DNA of 64,000 nucleotides from Lyophyllum atratum. Taxonomy: Eukaryota; Basidiomycota; Agaricomycetes; Agaricales; Lyophyllaceae. Every line of letters begins with the position of its first letter. Within the stretch, counting starts at the first letter, position 1. Both the position numbers and the translations under genes were made by a program. Of this stretch, positions 16,684 to 27,493 are shown piece after piece. The notes below the pieces were generated by a model that was given only the letters and a program-made list of their open reading frames with translations, was not told where the DNA came from and made no database searches. The DNA lies in NCBI GenBank assembly GCA_014905825.1, contig JACGCN010000001.1, positions 930,001-994,000 on the forward strand. The letters are read 5' to 3'.

Positions 16684-16875
16684 TTGCATTCTCCGGCGGT
16701 GTTGCATTTTTTAGTTTAGATGCAAAGGACAATTTGGAACAACATATTAGGTATCAATTCTCATTGATCGATTTCGTGCGGCTCTAATACGCAAGACGGG
16801 ATATCTGATCGTGAGTCCTGGTTCACAGCAAGGTTGCAGATGCGTAGCGAAATGTGTAGTATATACATGAGTAGT

Positions 16876-18795
16876 CTATGAGAACATCGAGTCGTATCTC
16901 TTCAAGCAAGAGTACCACTCGTAATCTATAAATGCGTAAGTAGTAGGGCACAACCAACATTATCTCAAGGGAACTAACCAAAATTCTGCGTCTCGTCGCA
17001 CCAGCACTTTCCTCTCGTATGGGAGTCTCCTTGTGGACAATGTTGAAAAGGTTCATGCCGGTATCCTGTGGAACATTTCAAATCCAGAACGTAGGTTTAC
17101 AGGGAGACGAAGTTTACCTATGTCGTTGAAGAAGTGCTGCATGAGAGTGAGAGTGAGTGATCATCAGAGCCCGACATAAATGGCCGACTTACGATTTGCT
17201 CTTTCTTCGCAAAAAGCGCCGCACCGATACTATGCACTGGGGCATCTCCCCAACGCTGTGAAAATGTTACATCAGATGGCAAAGGTGAGCACACGTAGCA
17301 CCTACTTCGTAGTAAAACCCGCCTTTGCTATCAAGGTGATCGAAGAATTTATTGTACGCTTCTCCACGCCATAAATCCAGGTCGGCAATCTCAAAGTTGC
17401 TCCAGACTAGGAATCGATTAATGGATGGAAAGTAACGAGGGAAACAGGCTTAGCTCACAGTGGCAGCGATTATAGGTTGCACCACCATCGTCCGAAAGGA
17501 ACGACATAGCGTTATCAGGCGAGACTAAGTGAGGGTTTTCGGCAGGTGAAGTCTGGGAATGACTTCAATATAGGCAGCACTTTGACCAATTCAGCAAACA
17601 CGTACTTTTGACGGCATCCCACAGGGTTGGTATAGTTGCCTCGTACTCATAGAGCGACACAGTGAAGCCTAGGGGCTCAGACTAAGCATCTTGTTCGATA
17701 TGAGAGTGGTTCAACGAACCGTAGACCTTATTTTGATCCTGCATGATCAAGAATGGATCGTAGTCGAGGTCACAGAAAAACTTGACATCAGGTCTTGGGC
17801 AAGCCTTAGTATATGGGCGCGGAATATATATGATGCCACCTACTCGACTCTAGAACAGACACGTAAGGCGACTGGTTGACTGTCATACGGAGAAAAGAAC
17901 ATACCTCCAATAATATTTATACGGTTTCAGGAGTTCGTGTTTGTAGAAGAACTGTGGATGTATTGATAAGAATGACAGAGAGCCACGATGTGAAACGCAC
18001 TCCGGAATTGAAACGACACATATTACGATATCTGGGATAGGTTAGCTCACATATGATGTATCTCAGAACACACTCACGGAACACTGCCTGAAATCCGAGA
18101 GCGTTAGTTTATCGAAAGAGAGCTTCAGACTATTCCATACCTCCATAAATAACGCCATTTTTAGACATGGTTTCACGAGCCGCTGACGCTTTGGTCTCAT
18201 CTATGGAGTCAGGCTGGATCCAGTGTTCCTTCGGTATGAGCCCAAACTCGACTTTCGCGTCGGTCAACTTCGACACCCGTCTGGATATAGAGAAATTAGG
18301 AGCATGTCGTAAACTTAGAGAGAGATGCGTCACTTCTTGAACCCTTCATCAAACTCTTCTTCATTGAGGAAGACGTAGGGGTACTGGAATTTTTTGTTGA
18401 ACCGGTCTTCCATCTGCTTCATACTGCTGACGACCCCGTTCAAGTCAGAGTTACGTGCTAAGGTTGCATAGGTTAGAGCGCAATGGATACCAATTTGATG
18501 TAACACACCGAGTAAAACAAAGACAGCATTGGCTTTGCGCGGCGGTGGTGTGGTCGCATTCGTCTTGATATAGTACTCTTCGGGGATGGGGACTTTGTAT
18601 GGTGGCTGCTTGTTGCCGACGATCTTGTCTTTAATATGGGAGATGGAGGTAACTTGGCCATAGTTCTCGTTGGAGAAGCTGAGAATGTAATGCAAGCTGA
18701 TCTGCGGGGCGCTGAGCTAGGTGTTCATGAAGGCAGGCAAATAAACACACGATTACACCCAGCACCAGGAGCGCGTAGCGCATTTGGGCCATCAT
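16876..18795 (-). CDS. Alpha-1,2-mannosyltransferase, GT15 (KRE2/KTR family), copy 1
   Basis: Type II Golgi enzyme that adds alpha-1,2-mannose from GDP-mannose to O- and N-linked glycans. It starts MMAQMRYALLVLGVIVCLFA, a short cytosolic tail and membrane anchor. The lumenal domain reads NAVFVLLARNSDLNGVVSSM, QMEDRFNKKFQYPYVFLNEE, FGLIPKEHW, PYRNMCRFNSG, then YYWRVEPDVKFFCDLDYDPF, all conserved GT15 blocks. The WRVEP motif is assembled through a 6-nt exon at 17844-17849. The end reads FQHCPQGDSHTRGKC then FDYEWYSCLKRYDSMFS across the last intron, giving the stop at 16876. It sits head-to-tail with a second GT15 gene 196 bp upstream of its ATG. The two share intron positions, so they arose by tandem duplication. 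Confidence 0.93.
17844..17849 (-). other. Six-nucleotide micro-exon in GT15 copy 1
   Basis: On the minus strand the exon ending TATTGGAG is followed by donor GTATGT (intron 17850-17904). Then acceptor TCTAG, the six bases AGTCGA, donor GTAGGT (intron 17794-17843), acceptor CCCAAG and ACCTGATGTC. Joined, the codons read W-R-V-E-P-D-V, the invariant GT15 motif. Without the six bases the Val and the Glu codon are lost. Confidence 0.85.
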
Positions 18796-18990
18796 CTTGG
18801 CGGTGGAAAATGAGGGAAAGCAATGTGAGTGAATGTGTGTACCCGTCACTGTGCGCAGCTTGTTGCTAACTAGCCACGTGCTCTACTTATCGACCTCGGG
18901 TTTAAGGTTAGGGTTCGTCATCATACATCACTTGCCATCTCGAGATCTCATCCATCATTCGACACTTAAATTCCTACAATCGGTTCATAG

Positions 18991-20816
18991 TTATACAAAT
19001 AGATTCTCGTATCGCTTTATACATGAATTTGGAGCGTAATCTACCGGGCATGTTTAGATTGCGTTACCGAGAACAACAGGTCCACTCACCAAAACTGTCA
19101 TTTGGGTCGCAAGAACACCGTCCTTCAGACCAACTATCGCCTGATGGGCAATGTTGGAAGGGATCGTGTCGGTATCCAATGTCTCGGAAGAAATGGACCT
19201 GCTCTCTTCGTGCAAAAAGTGACGCCGCGATGCTGTGAACAGGAGCATCACCCCAACGCTGCGACGGCATATGAGTGACACGTCAATCAACATGAGCATT
19301 GTCATCACATGCCTCGTAATAGAATCCGCCCTTGGACTCTAGGTAATCGAAAAACGTTTGATAGGCCTCACCTCGCCAGAAATCCATATCAGCGATTTCG
19401 AAATTACTCCAGTCTGCTCCTGCGTCAGTCGTACAGTTTAGGAGTCATAGATGCCGTTCACGCACAATGGCATAAGTTGTAAGTCTCGCCGTCATTATCT
19501 GACAGAAAATTCATCGAGTTGTTCGGCTGTACATATTGGGGGTATTCGGCGATGAATTCTAGGAAATAGGGTATTAGTCAAAGGAACCAATTCGAAGCGA
19601 TCATTCGGACCTTTCACCGTGGACCACAGAGTGGGTATAGTAGCTTCCCACTCGATGAGAGATATGGTGAAGCCTTGTAATGAAAAGGTTAGATCGATTG
19701 TCAGATAATGCTACCCGGGAGACAACGTACCGTAGACCTTATTGCCATCCTCCATGTAGAGGAAGGGGTCGTACGTAACATCACAGAAAAATTTCACGTC
19801 GGGTCTGTGAGTTTACATACGTTCAGAAGTTGCGCAGCGACGAAATGAATCAAAAGTCAAACTCACTCGACTCTGAGTGAGCACGGTTTAATAGATGACA
19901 TAGCGCGGTTAGAGTTCAGGAACTAGAGACTGACCTCCAATAATAGCGATACGGTTTCAATAGCTCGTGGTGGAAGAAGAACTTCATAAGTAGCTCCCGT
20001 GAACACACTGATCCACATGTTAAAAATAGACGGACTCACACCAGAATTGAAACGGCACATATTACGATATCTGCTTGGGAAATGAGCCATCCTTATCACC
20101 ATATGCAAGTGGAGAAGAACGTACGGAACACTTCCTGTGAACACAAGACTTTAGTGACTGTTCGTTCGAGAAAAATTGCATGCTCACCTGCGTATATGAT
20201 ACCCTGCCACATCATTCTTCGGCGCCCGTCCGCAGCTTTACTCTCGTCAATCCAGTCCGGCTGGAACCATTGTTCTCTTGGTATCAACCCGAAGAATATG
20301 GGGGCGTCCGTCAGCACGGAGACTCGCCTACACATCTTCTCAGTTCAGTGTTAAATTTTCGGATTGGAATGAAAACACCTTTTGAACTCCTCTGTGAAAG
20401 GCTCTTCGTTGAGTAGCACCCATGGGTAGTTGTGGCGCCTGTTGAACCGATCCTCCATCTGCTGTATACTGGAGACCACGCCCGCTAGGTCGCTGTTCCT
20501 ACAAAGAAGAACGAATGTCGCATTTGCTTGTCGCTGGTATGAAAAGTCTGTACTGTTCCGCTTCGGTTCTCGTAAACCGACGACACTCGTATCGATCACC
20601 AGTTCGGTGGCATTGGATAAGATATCTAAAGGTTGCCCAGGTGTCCAAAATTGTTCAGAGATGCTTGAACTGAGCCTCTCGTAGTCAAGACCGAGAAAAA
20701 AATGTAAGCTCAACTAATTAGCACGTGGCACGATTAGCGTAGTTCACGCGACGAGATAGAGAAAATCTAACCACGACAACTAGTACGACAGTGATGAATC
20801 GTCTAGGTGTGAGCAT
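18991..20816 (-). CDS. Alpha-1,2-mannosyltransferase, GT15 (KRE2/KTR family), copy 2
   Basis: Tandem paralogue of the neighbouring GT15 gene, with the same predicted reaction and Golgi location. It starts MLTPRRFITVVLVVVV (membrane anchor), then FLGLDYERL. The conserved blocks are ATFVLLCRNSDLAGVVSSIQ, QMEDRFNRRHNYPWVLLNEE, FGLIPREQW, PYRNMCRFNSG and WRVEPDVKFFCDVTYDPF, and further on WSNFEIADMDFWRGEAY and ESKGGFYYE. It ends RCSCDPNDSF, intron, DYAPNSCIKRYENLFV-stop (18991). It contains the same 6-nt exon (19867-19872) as copy 1. The ATG at 20816 was chosen because it directly precedes the hydrophobic anchor. Sequence differences are spread along the protein, so the duplication is not recent. 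Confidence 0.92.
19867..19872 (-). other. Six-nucleotide micro-exon in GT15 copy 2
   Basis: Minus-strand order: ...TTGGAG, donor GTCAGT (intron 19873-19934, 62 nt), acceptor ACTCAG, exon AGTCGA, donor GTGAGT (intron 19805-19866, 62 nt), acceptor CTCACAG, ACCCGACGTG. The join reads W-R-V-E-P-D-V. The six bases are identical to the copy 1 micro-exon although the flanking introns have diverged. Confidence 0.85.
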
Positions 20817-21700
20817 GAGAGCTTGCAGCTAGGTGTATATGCTGATGGTATCAATTGCGTACCACGAGTGAATGTGGAAGTGCTCTTTATATGCAGTCAT
20901 CCGCAGTTGTGCGAATCAAAAAAGTCGCGTCCTAAGATAGCCGTTGGAGTGCGAGTCTCGGAGTCGGAGAGGCCAGGTGGGCCGTTGTAAACAGATCTAG
21001 CAACGATCAGGATGAGATTAAAAATAGTCACTCCAAAGCACGACCTAATAATGTACATACTGCGGCAACATACCACGTACTAAATATTGTCGCAGATGTC
21101 TCGCCGTGCAGGAATTCGGACAACGTCTCGTCTACTCAGCCTATAGTTTGTTTCCGAAGCTACCTTGTGTTACCATTATCTCTCTTGATGTCTCCTCGGC
21201 GCTGTGGTGCCTTCCACGCGTGCAGCCGTGACGTCAGGAATCCGACAACCCTTCGGAAAATTTTGGGGTGACAACGGGGATGGTTTGCGATCTGCCAATG
21301 GTCTATCAGTCGTGACGAGACTGATGCGCCACCTTGTGAATCGAGGGTCAACTGTGTAGTGGATTCCAGGAAAACCGAGTACACTCCACTTCTTGGCGGA
21401 ACCTAAGTATAAGCATCTGTGGTTGAATGAGTGAGAAACGCGAATGTAGAGGCGTCCTCGAGTTCGGTTCGCGTTCCACAAAGTTCAGGTCCAAAGATGT
21501 TAACAGGGAGCGCGTACAACACGCCGTACTTACGCAACGCGGGTTTCCCGACAGAGCGCACCGAGTGACCTGGGCTCCAAGTGCATCGCCACCAATGCCA
21601 CGTGTCTGAGCTGATCGCGTGACGAGTTGGTTACACATGTTTGGTCGCCTTTTTTCCTTGATTTGCCAACGGAGTGACACGGACAAGTTGTTGCCTGGTC
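20817..21700. promoter_or_regulatory. Divergent intergenic region between GT15 copy 2 and TOM40
   Basis: About 0.9 kb with no open frame that resembles a protein. Because the flanking genes point outward, it should hold both promoters. I see no repeat, RNA gene or transposon remnant in it. Confidence 0.4.
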
Positions 21701-22982
21701 ATGGCTTCCACCTCACAATTCGAGAAGGTCGGGACCCCCGACCTCTACGCCCCGGAACCCACTATTCCTTCGAAGACATCGTACTTCAACCCCATATCAC
21801 CCTTCGCTGATGTTTATGACCGTTTCAACCAATGGCGAACAGACCTGGGCTTGCCCCACCCTGGAACAGTCGAAAATCTTCAGAAAGAAGTTAAAGGTGA
21901 TATACCGACGTGTTCTATGGAGACGGCTTAGACTCATTCATCCGCCCTCTCTAGCAACCCATCTTTCGAACTACATCTTCGATGGTGCTCGCGCCGATTT
22001 GACTAAGAGTCTGTCAGCGAACCCTCTCTTCCAAGTCACGCACTCGTTTGCCCTGGGGTCGCAAACACTTCCCTCCTCTTATAACTTCGGCGCAATCTTT
22101 GCCAACCAACAGGTACTTTGCTGTCAAGTTTTGTTATGACGCGTGTCTAACCTCCGCCATCCAGGTCTTCCTCCAAGGTGGTGTTGATCATGAAGGCAAT
22201 GTAAATGCTCGTCTCAACCAAGGATGGACACCAAACCACATAACCAAAGTACAAGCTCAGGTATGGCAGTCGGTCTCTGTTCTGCTTGCTTGTGAATGAC
22301 GTGTCTTCTATTTCCGCAACGTAGTTCTCCTCACAGGCCACTCAGAATATGATTCAGGTCGAGCATGACTACCAGGGCCAGGACTTTAGTATCAATGCGA
22401 AGGCAATCAATCCATGGCCGGCAGACCTTACGGGCATCTTCGTCGGCAGTTACCTGCAGTCCTTCACCAAAAATATTGCTTTCGGCGTTGAAACACTGTT
22501 CCAAAGGCCTTCACCTGACCTCGCTGAACTCACCACATCATACCTAGCAAAATTCACCGGGACTGACAAGAATTGGATCGCCACCGCTCAACTGCAGACT
22601 GCTGGGGCCTTGCAGGCCACATACTGGCAGAAGCTCAGCGAGAAGGTCGAAGTGGCAGCGGACTTGCAACTTATTGCTGCACCCAATCGAAGGGACGCGC
22701 TCGCGACTCTGGGCGCTAAATACGATCTGCGGCTGGCAACTTTCCGGGCGCAAGTGGATTCAACTGGAAAAGTTTCGGCATTGCTGGAACAACGCTTCAC
22801 CCCCGCTTTCGCATTCTTGGTTTCGGGAGAGATCGACCACTTCAAGGTATGTACAGTTCTTGATTACGCCCAAGTTCTGTATTGATCCCAGAATTCAGAA
22901 CGCAGCGAAAGTCGGTGTGGGTGTGATGATCGAGAGTACCAGTTTGACACCCGAGGAGATGGGCATGCCTCCTCAAATATAA
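21701..22982 (+). CDS. TOM40: Mitochondrial import receptor Tom40
   Basis: Beta-barrel channel of the TOM complex in the mitochondrial outer membrane, through which nearly all precursors enter. ATG 21701 opens MASTSQFEKVG; a short N-terminal segment rich in Pro precedes the barrel. Diagnostic Tom40 sequences are LGLPHPGTVENLQKEVK, YIFDGARADLTKSLSANP, FQVTHSFALGS, NFGAIFANQQVFLQGGVDH and, at the end, FLVSGEIDHFK and KVGVGVMIE, the last being the C-terminal beta-signal region. Length (about 350 residues) and domain order fit the family. Four introns are inferred, near 21894, 22112, 22260 and 22845. I distinguished it from VDAC porin by the conserved GARADLTK and SFALGS segments. Confidence 0.95.
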
Positions 22983-23419
22983 TTACCCCTCTATTTAATA
23001 TATCTTAAAACCATGCTCATGACTATTTGCATACGTGATGTCGTGGTACTATCTAAAGCAAGTGCATTGGTGAGTTCGTTCGTCAAGGATTGGCTGTAAT
23101 ACCATGACACATCAAGGTGAAGTTGACGGGAAAGTGAGTAGCGTCAAGTATCAGCAACATACTCTGGCCCTTTCTCGGTGCATGATGGAATTGGTTGATC
23201 TCAATCCTAGGACTGACTGGCGGTACGTTGAAAAAGTCGCGCTGCCATACCTTGGGGTAGCGTCAGCCCATAGTGCATCCTGCACTCACTGGTCGCTGGT
23301 GCATGTAGTCAAGACGGTCGTACCGTATGCAGTTGTTCTTGCCCCAGGGCCCAAAGTTCAAACATATCCGGGAAATGCAGCTTACTTCGTACTCTCGTAT
23401 GGAGGTGGCGATGCAAAAA
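22983..23419. promoter_or_regulatory. Intergenic region between TOM40 and the tRNA gene
   Basis: No gene supported. The open frame running through it on the plus strand crosses the tRNA and has no protein-like features, so I treat it as chance. Confidence 0.35.
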
Positions 23420-23514
23420 TGCCCATGCCGAGATTCGAACTCGAGACCCTTGCATATCACAAACTGGCCAGTTATCCTCATAAGTACAATGCTCTACCGC
23501 TGAGCTACACGGGC
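23420..23514 (-). tRNA. tRNA-Ile (anticodon UAU) with a 23-nt intron
   Basis: The minus strand from 23514 folds as a full cloverleaf. Acceptor stem GCCCGTG pairs with CATGGGC, D arm GCTC-AGCGGTA-GAGC, anticodon stem TTGTA pairs with TGCAA, T arm TCGAG-TTCGAAT-CTCGG, discriminator A, followed at once by a TTTTT pol III terminator. The 30-nt anticodon loop is explained by a 7-nt loop plus an intron of 23 nt (23456-23478) at the canonical site after position 37. The loop CTTATG+A gives anticodon TAT (Ile, AUA codons). Position 37 would be G, whereas ANN-decoding tRNAs normally have A37, so the isotype carries some doubt even though the tRNA itself is clear. Confidence 0.85.
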
Positions 23515-23671
23515 TGTGTGCTTCCCCCGTCTTAGACCTCCCTGTGGTGGCAGACCAAGGGTAAGAAATACAAGAGAATCATCCTAGCATACTGTAGGGA
23601 TAGAAATACATAAAAGATACCAATGGACTAGAGTTTCCTATAGGAATCAAAGCAGAATACAAATGTGAATG

Positions 23672-25670
23672 TCAGGAAGCCACCGCTCGAACTTTCGCGC
23701 CGGTCTGTTCCGCTCGTTCAATCCGCTGGGATATTGTCTCGACCATCCGCAGGGTGAGTGAGAGTTTACTCCACAGCGTCTTGTACATTTCCTGGTTCTG
23801 GCAGTTCAACATCTTCTGAACCTGGTCGCGGAGCGTCTCAATCAGGGGTCGGACCGTCGCGCGGACGATGTCGACCAGGGGCTCCTGCATGCGGACGACC
23901 AGCTGATCATGTGTCAAACTCGGAACGGCATTGGAGGGAGGATGGTTCATGTATGCCTGGAGCGTTGCTTCGAGGGCGTTCACTGTTTTGCGGTCCTGTT
24001 CCCTGCTGTCCGTATAGCTTTGGAACTGCTGTTGCATCTGCCACTAACGCGTAAGCATGGGGGTGAAGCAAGGTAGGGTTGCAGAATACCTGAGCGACCA
24101 CGGTGTTTGCGGCTTCAATACGATGTTTGACGGCCTCGATCTCTTTGTACTGCGCGTCCGACTGAAGTACCAGATGACTGACCCCCTCTGCTAATTCTGC
24201 CACCTGGTTCCCAGTTGTGTCGATGTTTTCCCTCACGTCGTTGTACACACCCGGTGGTTCCGTGGGTGCTGCGGGCAAAGACTGAGAAAACTCCAAGAGT
24301 TTCATGTCCATCTCTGCTTTGAATCCGTCTAGCATGTCTGAGTCGTGTGCGATCATATCGTTTTGAAAATCCGAGTACCGCGCCTCGAGATCTGCAAATT
24401 TCTCTTGCATCGCCTCGATGTCCGCATTGGTTGGGCCAGGACTATATTCAGGTCGGCCAGAGTCGGAGAGGCGTCGCCGCTTCAGAGGTCGACCTGAACT
24501 GTCCTGTTGGGGATCGACGTCCATCGATGTTGTGGCGTCTCCGCCCAACTCCAATGCCTTCCGCTCTCGCAGCTCAATCAAGAGGGCGTTCATTTCTGTC
24601 GCGGTCTCTTCGAGTCCTGTGACATATTTGAGCATCTCTTCATGCCTTGCCAACTCTCCCTCCTCAGCTTCTGAAATTGGAGCGGCGGGCCAACTGTTCA
24701 ACTTGATGAGCTGGGTGATGCCCTCGTCACGTTTCTTCTTGAGTCTTTCGCGGTCAGCCTCTAATTTAGTGAGCTCGTCCTGCAGACGTTGCTTGCCGTC
24801 GTCGGGGAGGCCGGGAAAGCGCAAGGTCAGCATTAACTGACGAGCATTGGATATATCGTTCTCCACTTTCCCGAACTGTTGGCGATTACCAACACACTCC
24901 GCCAGAATCCTAACTTGAGGGTCAGATGCGCGGGGGAGGTTTTGTGAAAGGACTCACCTGATTCTTTCAGCCCATATCGTACGGAGTTCGTCAGGAGTTA
25001 ATTGCGGCGTCGCAGAAGGTTTTCTTGATAAGAAAGCGGGTGGGGTGGGGATGAGGGGCAGCGGGGGTTGAATTTGTTCGATTGGCGGAGGGAACGTGCT
25101 CAAGGGCGTGGATGGAGGGGGAGGCATGAAAGTCGAGGGTAGGATTGGCGGGGGCAACGAAGTTGATGAAGAAGGTGGGGGAGACAGCGTGGCTGTTGAC
25201 GGGGGCGGCAATGTGGAGCCAGAGGTAGGCGGGGGAATGCGCCTTTGTCTGTTGGATAGATCTGAAACCTGGGAGCTGGAGCGCGAGTGGATGCGGGTGT
25301 CTTCGTGGGTGTAGTAGTCACCGCTTGGACGGCTAGATCGTTCAGCGCTGCGGTTGTATGATCGTGGAGGAGAAGGAGAACGGTGGCGACGAGGCGGGGA
25401 TCTGTCGCGGGGGAACGGGGGTTTTCGGTCGTACGGGGGCGGAGAACGGCGTCCGGCAAAGAAAGGCGGGTTACTGTCGACGGCGTCTGTCCAGCCCGAA
25501 TCGGAGGGATGGGTGAACAGGCAGAGTGAGCCTTTGCGGCAGCCTCCGCGTCGTTTGGACCCGTCGGAATTGAAAAACTAACAGGAGGTTCATGCAATGT
25601 TCATGACCCTGGCAGGTGTGAGAATTTGGAAGGGACGTACATGGCATCGTTTGGGTATTCTGGGAGCCAT
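23672..25670 (-). CDS. CCCH zinc-finger protein with Ser/Arg/Pro-rich linker and long coiled coil
   Basis: I do not recognise a named orthologue. A short first exon, MAPRIPKRCH, splices to FFNSDGSKRRGGCRKGSLC and LFTHP. Together they form a CCCH-type finger (C-x13-C-x5-C-x3-H), suggesting RNA binding. An SR-like stretch (RDRSPPRRHRSPSPPRS, about 25370) and a long proline-rich linker follow. The C-terminal half (about 23672-24990) is mostly coiled coil, with KLEADRERLKKKRDEG and a basic patch PLKRRRLSD that may act as a nuclear signal. An intron at about 24055-24085 joins the two coiled-coil parts, and the end reads RAEQTGAKVRAVAS. RNA-linked nuclear function is inference from composition only. 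Confidence 0.7.
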
Positions 25671-25739
25671 GTTAGTCAATTTAGCTTTAAATTTTAGTAT
25701 CGTCCAGAACAAAGATTGTGGCTGTGCTATCTATCTACT

Positions 25740-27105
25740 CTAGTCCTCCCAAATGTTCACAATCTCCGACTCGTGCGTCATCACCGCTACATCCTTGCGA
25801 ATTGGGTTAACTCGCGGGTATACAAACTGTCCCGGACATCAGTACCATCCTCGTCCCACCACAATGAAACACTTACCCCTTGGTTGTATTCGCTCATCAC
25901 CTCCGCCGCGATAATGTCCTTGTCCTTCAACAGCGCCGTGTACGAGTATGTCATTGCATGCAACTACCATCCACCGGTTAGCATCTCCCTTAGCAACAAA
26001 CATAGCACATTACCTGCACCCCTACCAGCCCCATGACTATCAGCATCGAAATCCAATTTGATGACCCCAGAGCCATCCATAGAAATGCGTGCGCAGGCGA
26101 GTACACGCAGAACAACACAATTTCAAACTGTCCTGGTGCCCATACATCCAGTTGCTGCACACGGGACGTCCTTCCTGGCAGCTGACCGGGCCGTGTCGGC
26201 GCTTTCATGCCCAGCAACCACCGCCATGAGTACGAAAACCCATACCATGTTCCAGCCATGATGCGCGACGGAAGGGAAGGTGGTTCCAAAGGCTCAAAGT
26301 CCAAATGAGCGGAAACGAAGCGTGCATTTGGAGATGACACGGGATCTGCTCGATGGTGGAGGCGGTATAATTTTATACGCGTAAAGAGGTAGATGGCGTT
26401 AAGGAACGAGGCAGCTATCAGGAGAAACGATACAGGAATCGTCTTACACGAAGCATGAGCTCTACAGAAGTCGATATCAAAGAGGAACCCACTAACCCAG
26501 TCAAACCACGAGGTTCCTTCACCTTCACGGTACATGTCTTCCCATCCCAAATCGGAATCAGGTACTTTGCGTATCTGATTCACACGGACACAAAGATGTA
26601 GGAAGTGAAGTGCCCCACCCAAAAGACGACCTGATGTTTGCGGGGATGGGAGAGGAACGTTATGAGGAAACAAAGCAATTTCAAATGCTATGGTCGATGG
26701 GATGGACGTTACTCTAACACGTCCATGTCAGCAATCAATGACGAGTCCGTAGGAGAATGGCTATTACCTTTCGACTATGCCCTTCTTGCGGACCACTCTT
26801 TTTGCTGGAGTTCCTGCCGAGTTGCCAACGCCTAAGCTCTTACGCCCTTTGTTCTGAAGTGGCGTGCCGTAAGGGGGAGGCTTCCGTGACCGAGCCGCGT
26901 TCCAGTCGAAAGGAATTGACGAGGAAATAGAAGGCGTCGAAGCTGGAGAGCGATAGGTGCCCATGGATACACGATTGCGCGGCGTCGAAGGCAATGTCCC
27001 ATTGGCCGACGACGCAAGGGGAGATGCAGAGGACGAATTTGAGTCTGGGCTTCTGGGCGAGGCGGTTGTCGCGTTGTTTGCCTGTGCCAGACGTCGGAGG
27101 GACAT
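25740..27105 (-). CDS. Nur1/Mug154-like nuclear envelope membrane protein (DUF2418 type)
   Basis: Probable inner nuclear membrane or perinuclear protein. The N-terminus MSLRRLAQANN is followed by a Ser/Pro-rich basic region. After an intron at about 26710-26768 comes the membrane part with FLLIAASFLNAIYLFTRIKL, SPNARFVSAHLDFEP, WYGFSYSWRWLLGM, VWAPGQFEIVLFCVYSPAHA and SNWISMLIVMGLVGVQ. It ends after further introns in MSEYNQGFVYPRVNPIRKDV and NIWED (stop at 25740). The order (hydrophobic pair, SPNAR, W-P-F..LFC.YSP) is what I recall of the Nur1/Mug154 family, which anchors heterochromatin to the nuclear rim in yeasts. Without a search this stays a moderate call. ATG 27105 was chosen because the upstream in-frame codon is TTG. 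Confidence 0.6.
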
Positions 27106-27493
27106 TGTGGGCCGCAAAGAGAGGTCAGCGATGTGTAGGACACGATAACAGGTCTGCTGTGGTGGTCAATGCTCGAGCCTTGAATTGAAAGAGCGTAGAG
27201 GAAGCACGTGGTGACAATTAGACCCAAAAGTCAAACACGTGTCGAACACGTGGTGGTTGAACAATGAAAATGGTAAAAAAAAGGCAGGCGTAATTGTTGC
27301 GTTACCTTCTTAACCCCCATCTCCCTTCTCTCGAGTCCCCCACTTGAGTTCTCCGCTGCGCTACCTGTTGTACAAATCCCCTCCCATCCTTCATCATAAC
27401 TTCCAAAACGTCTATCCTACGTCCTCCGCCCACTGCCACGTCCTTGTCGCCTAGTTCATCAATTAGCGGTAGGTCCACTTTCAAGCGCTTGTC
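27106..27493. promoter_or_regulatory. Divergent promoter region with three CACGTG boxes
   Basis: Between the Nur1-like gene and the coiled-coil membrane protein. CACGTG palindromes lie at 27205-27210, 27236-27241 and 27247-27252, three within 48 bp. CACGTG is the classical core bound by bHLH factors of the Cbf1/Pho4 type. An A-rich run follows at about 27270-27280. The rest holds no coding signal. Confidence 0.5.

Noticed and set aside
21348..21686. Open frames upstream of TOM40
   Set aside because: Arg/Ser-rich composition typical of non-coding sequence, no ATG context or splice structure of interest; kept as promoter region.
23104..23535. 143-codon plus-strand frame after TOM40
   Set aside because: It runs through the tRNA gene and has no protein-like features.
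24347..24840. Long plus-strand frames opposite the CCCH/coiled-coil gene
   Set aside because: Antisense shadows of a charged coiled coil; the minus strand has the coherent protein.
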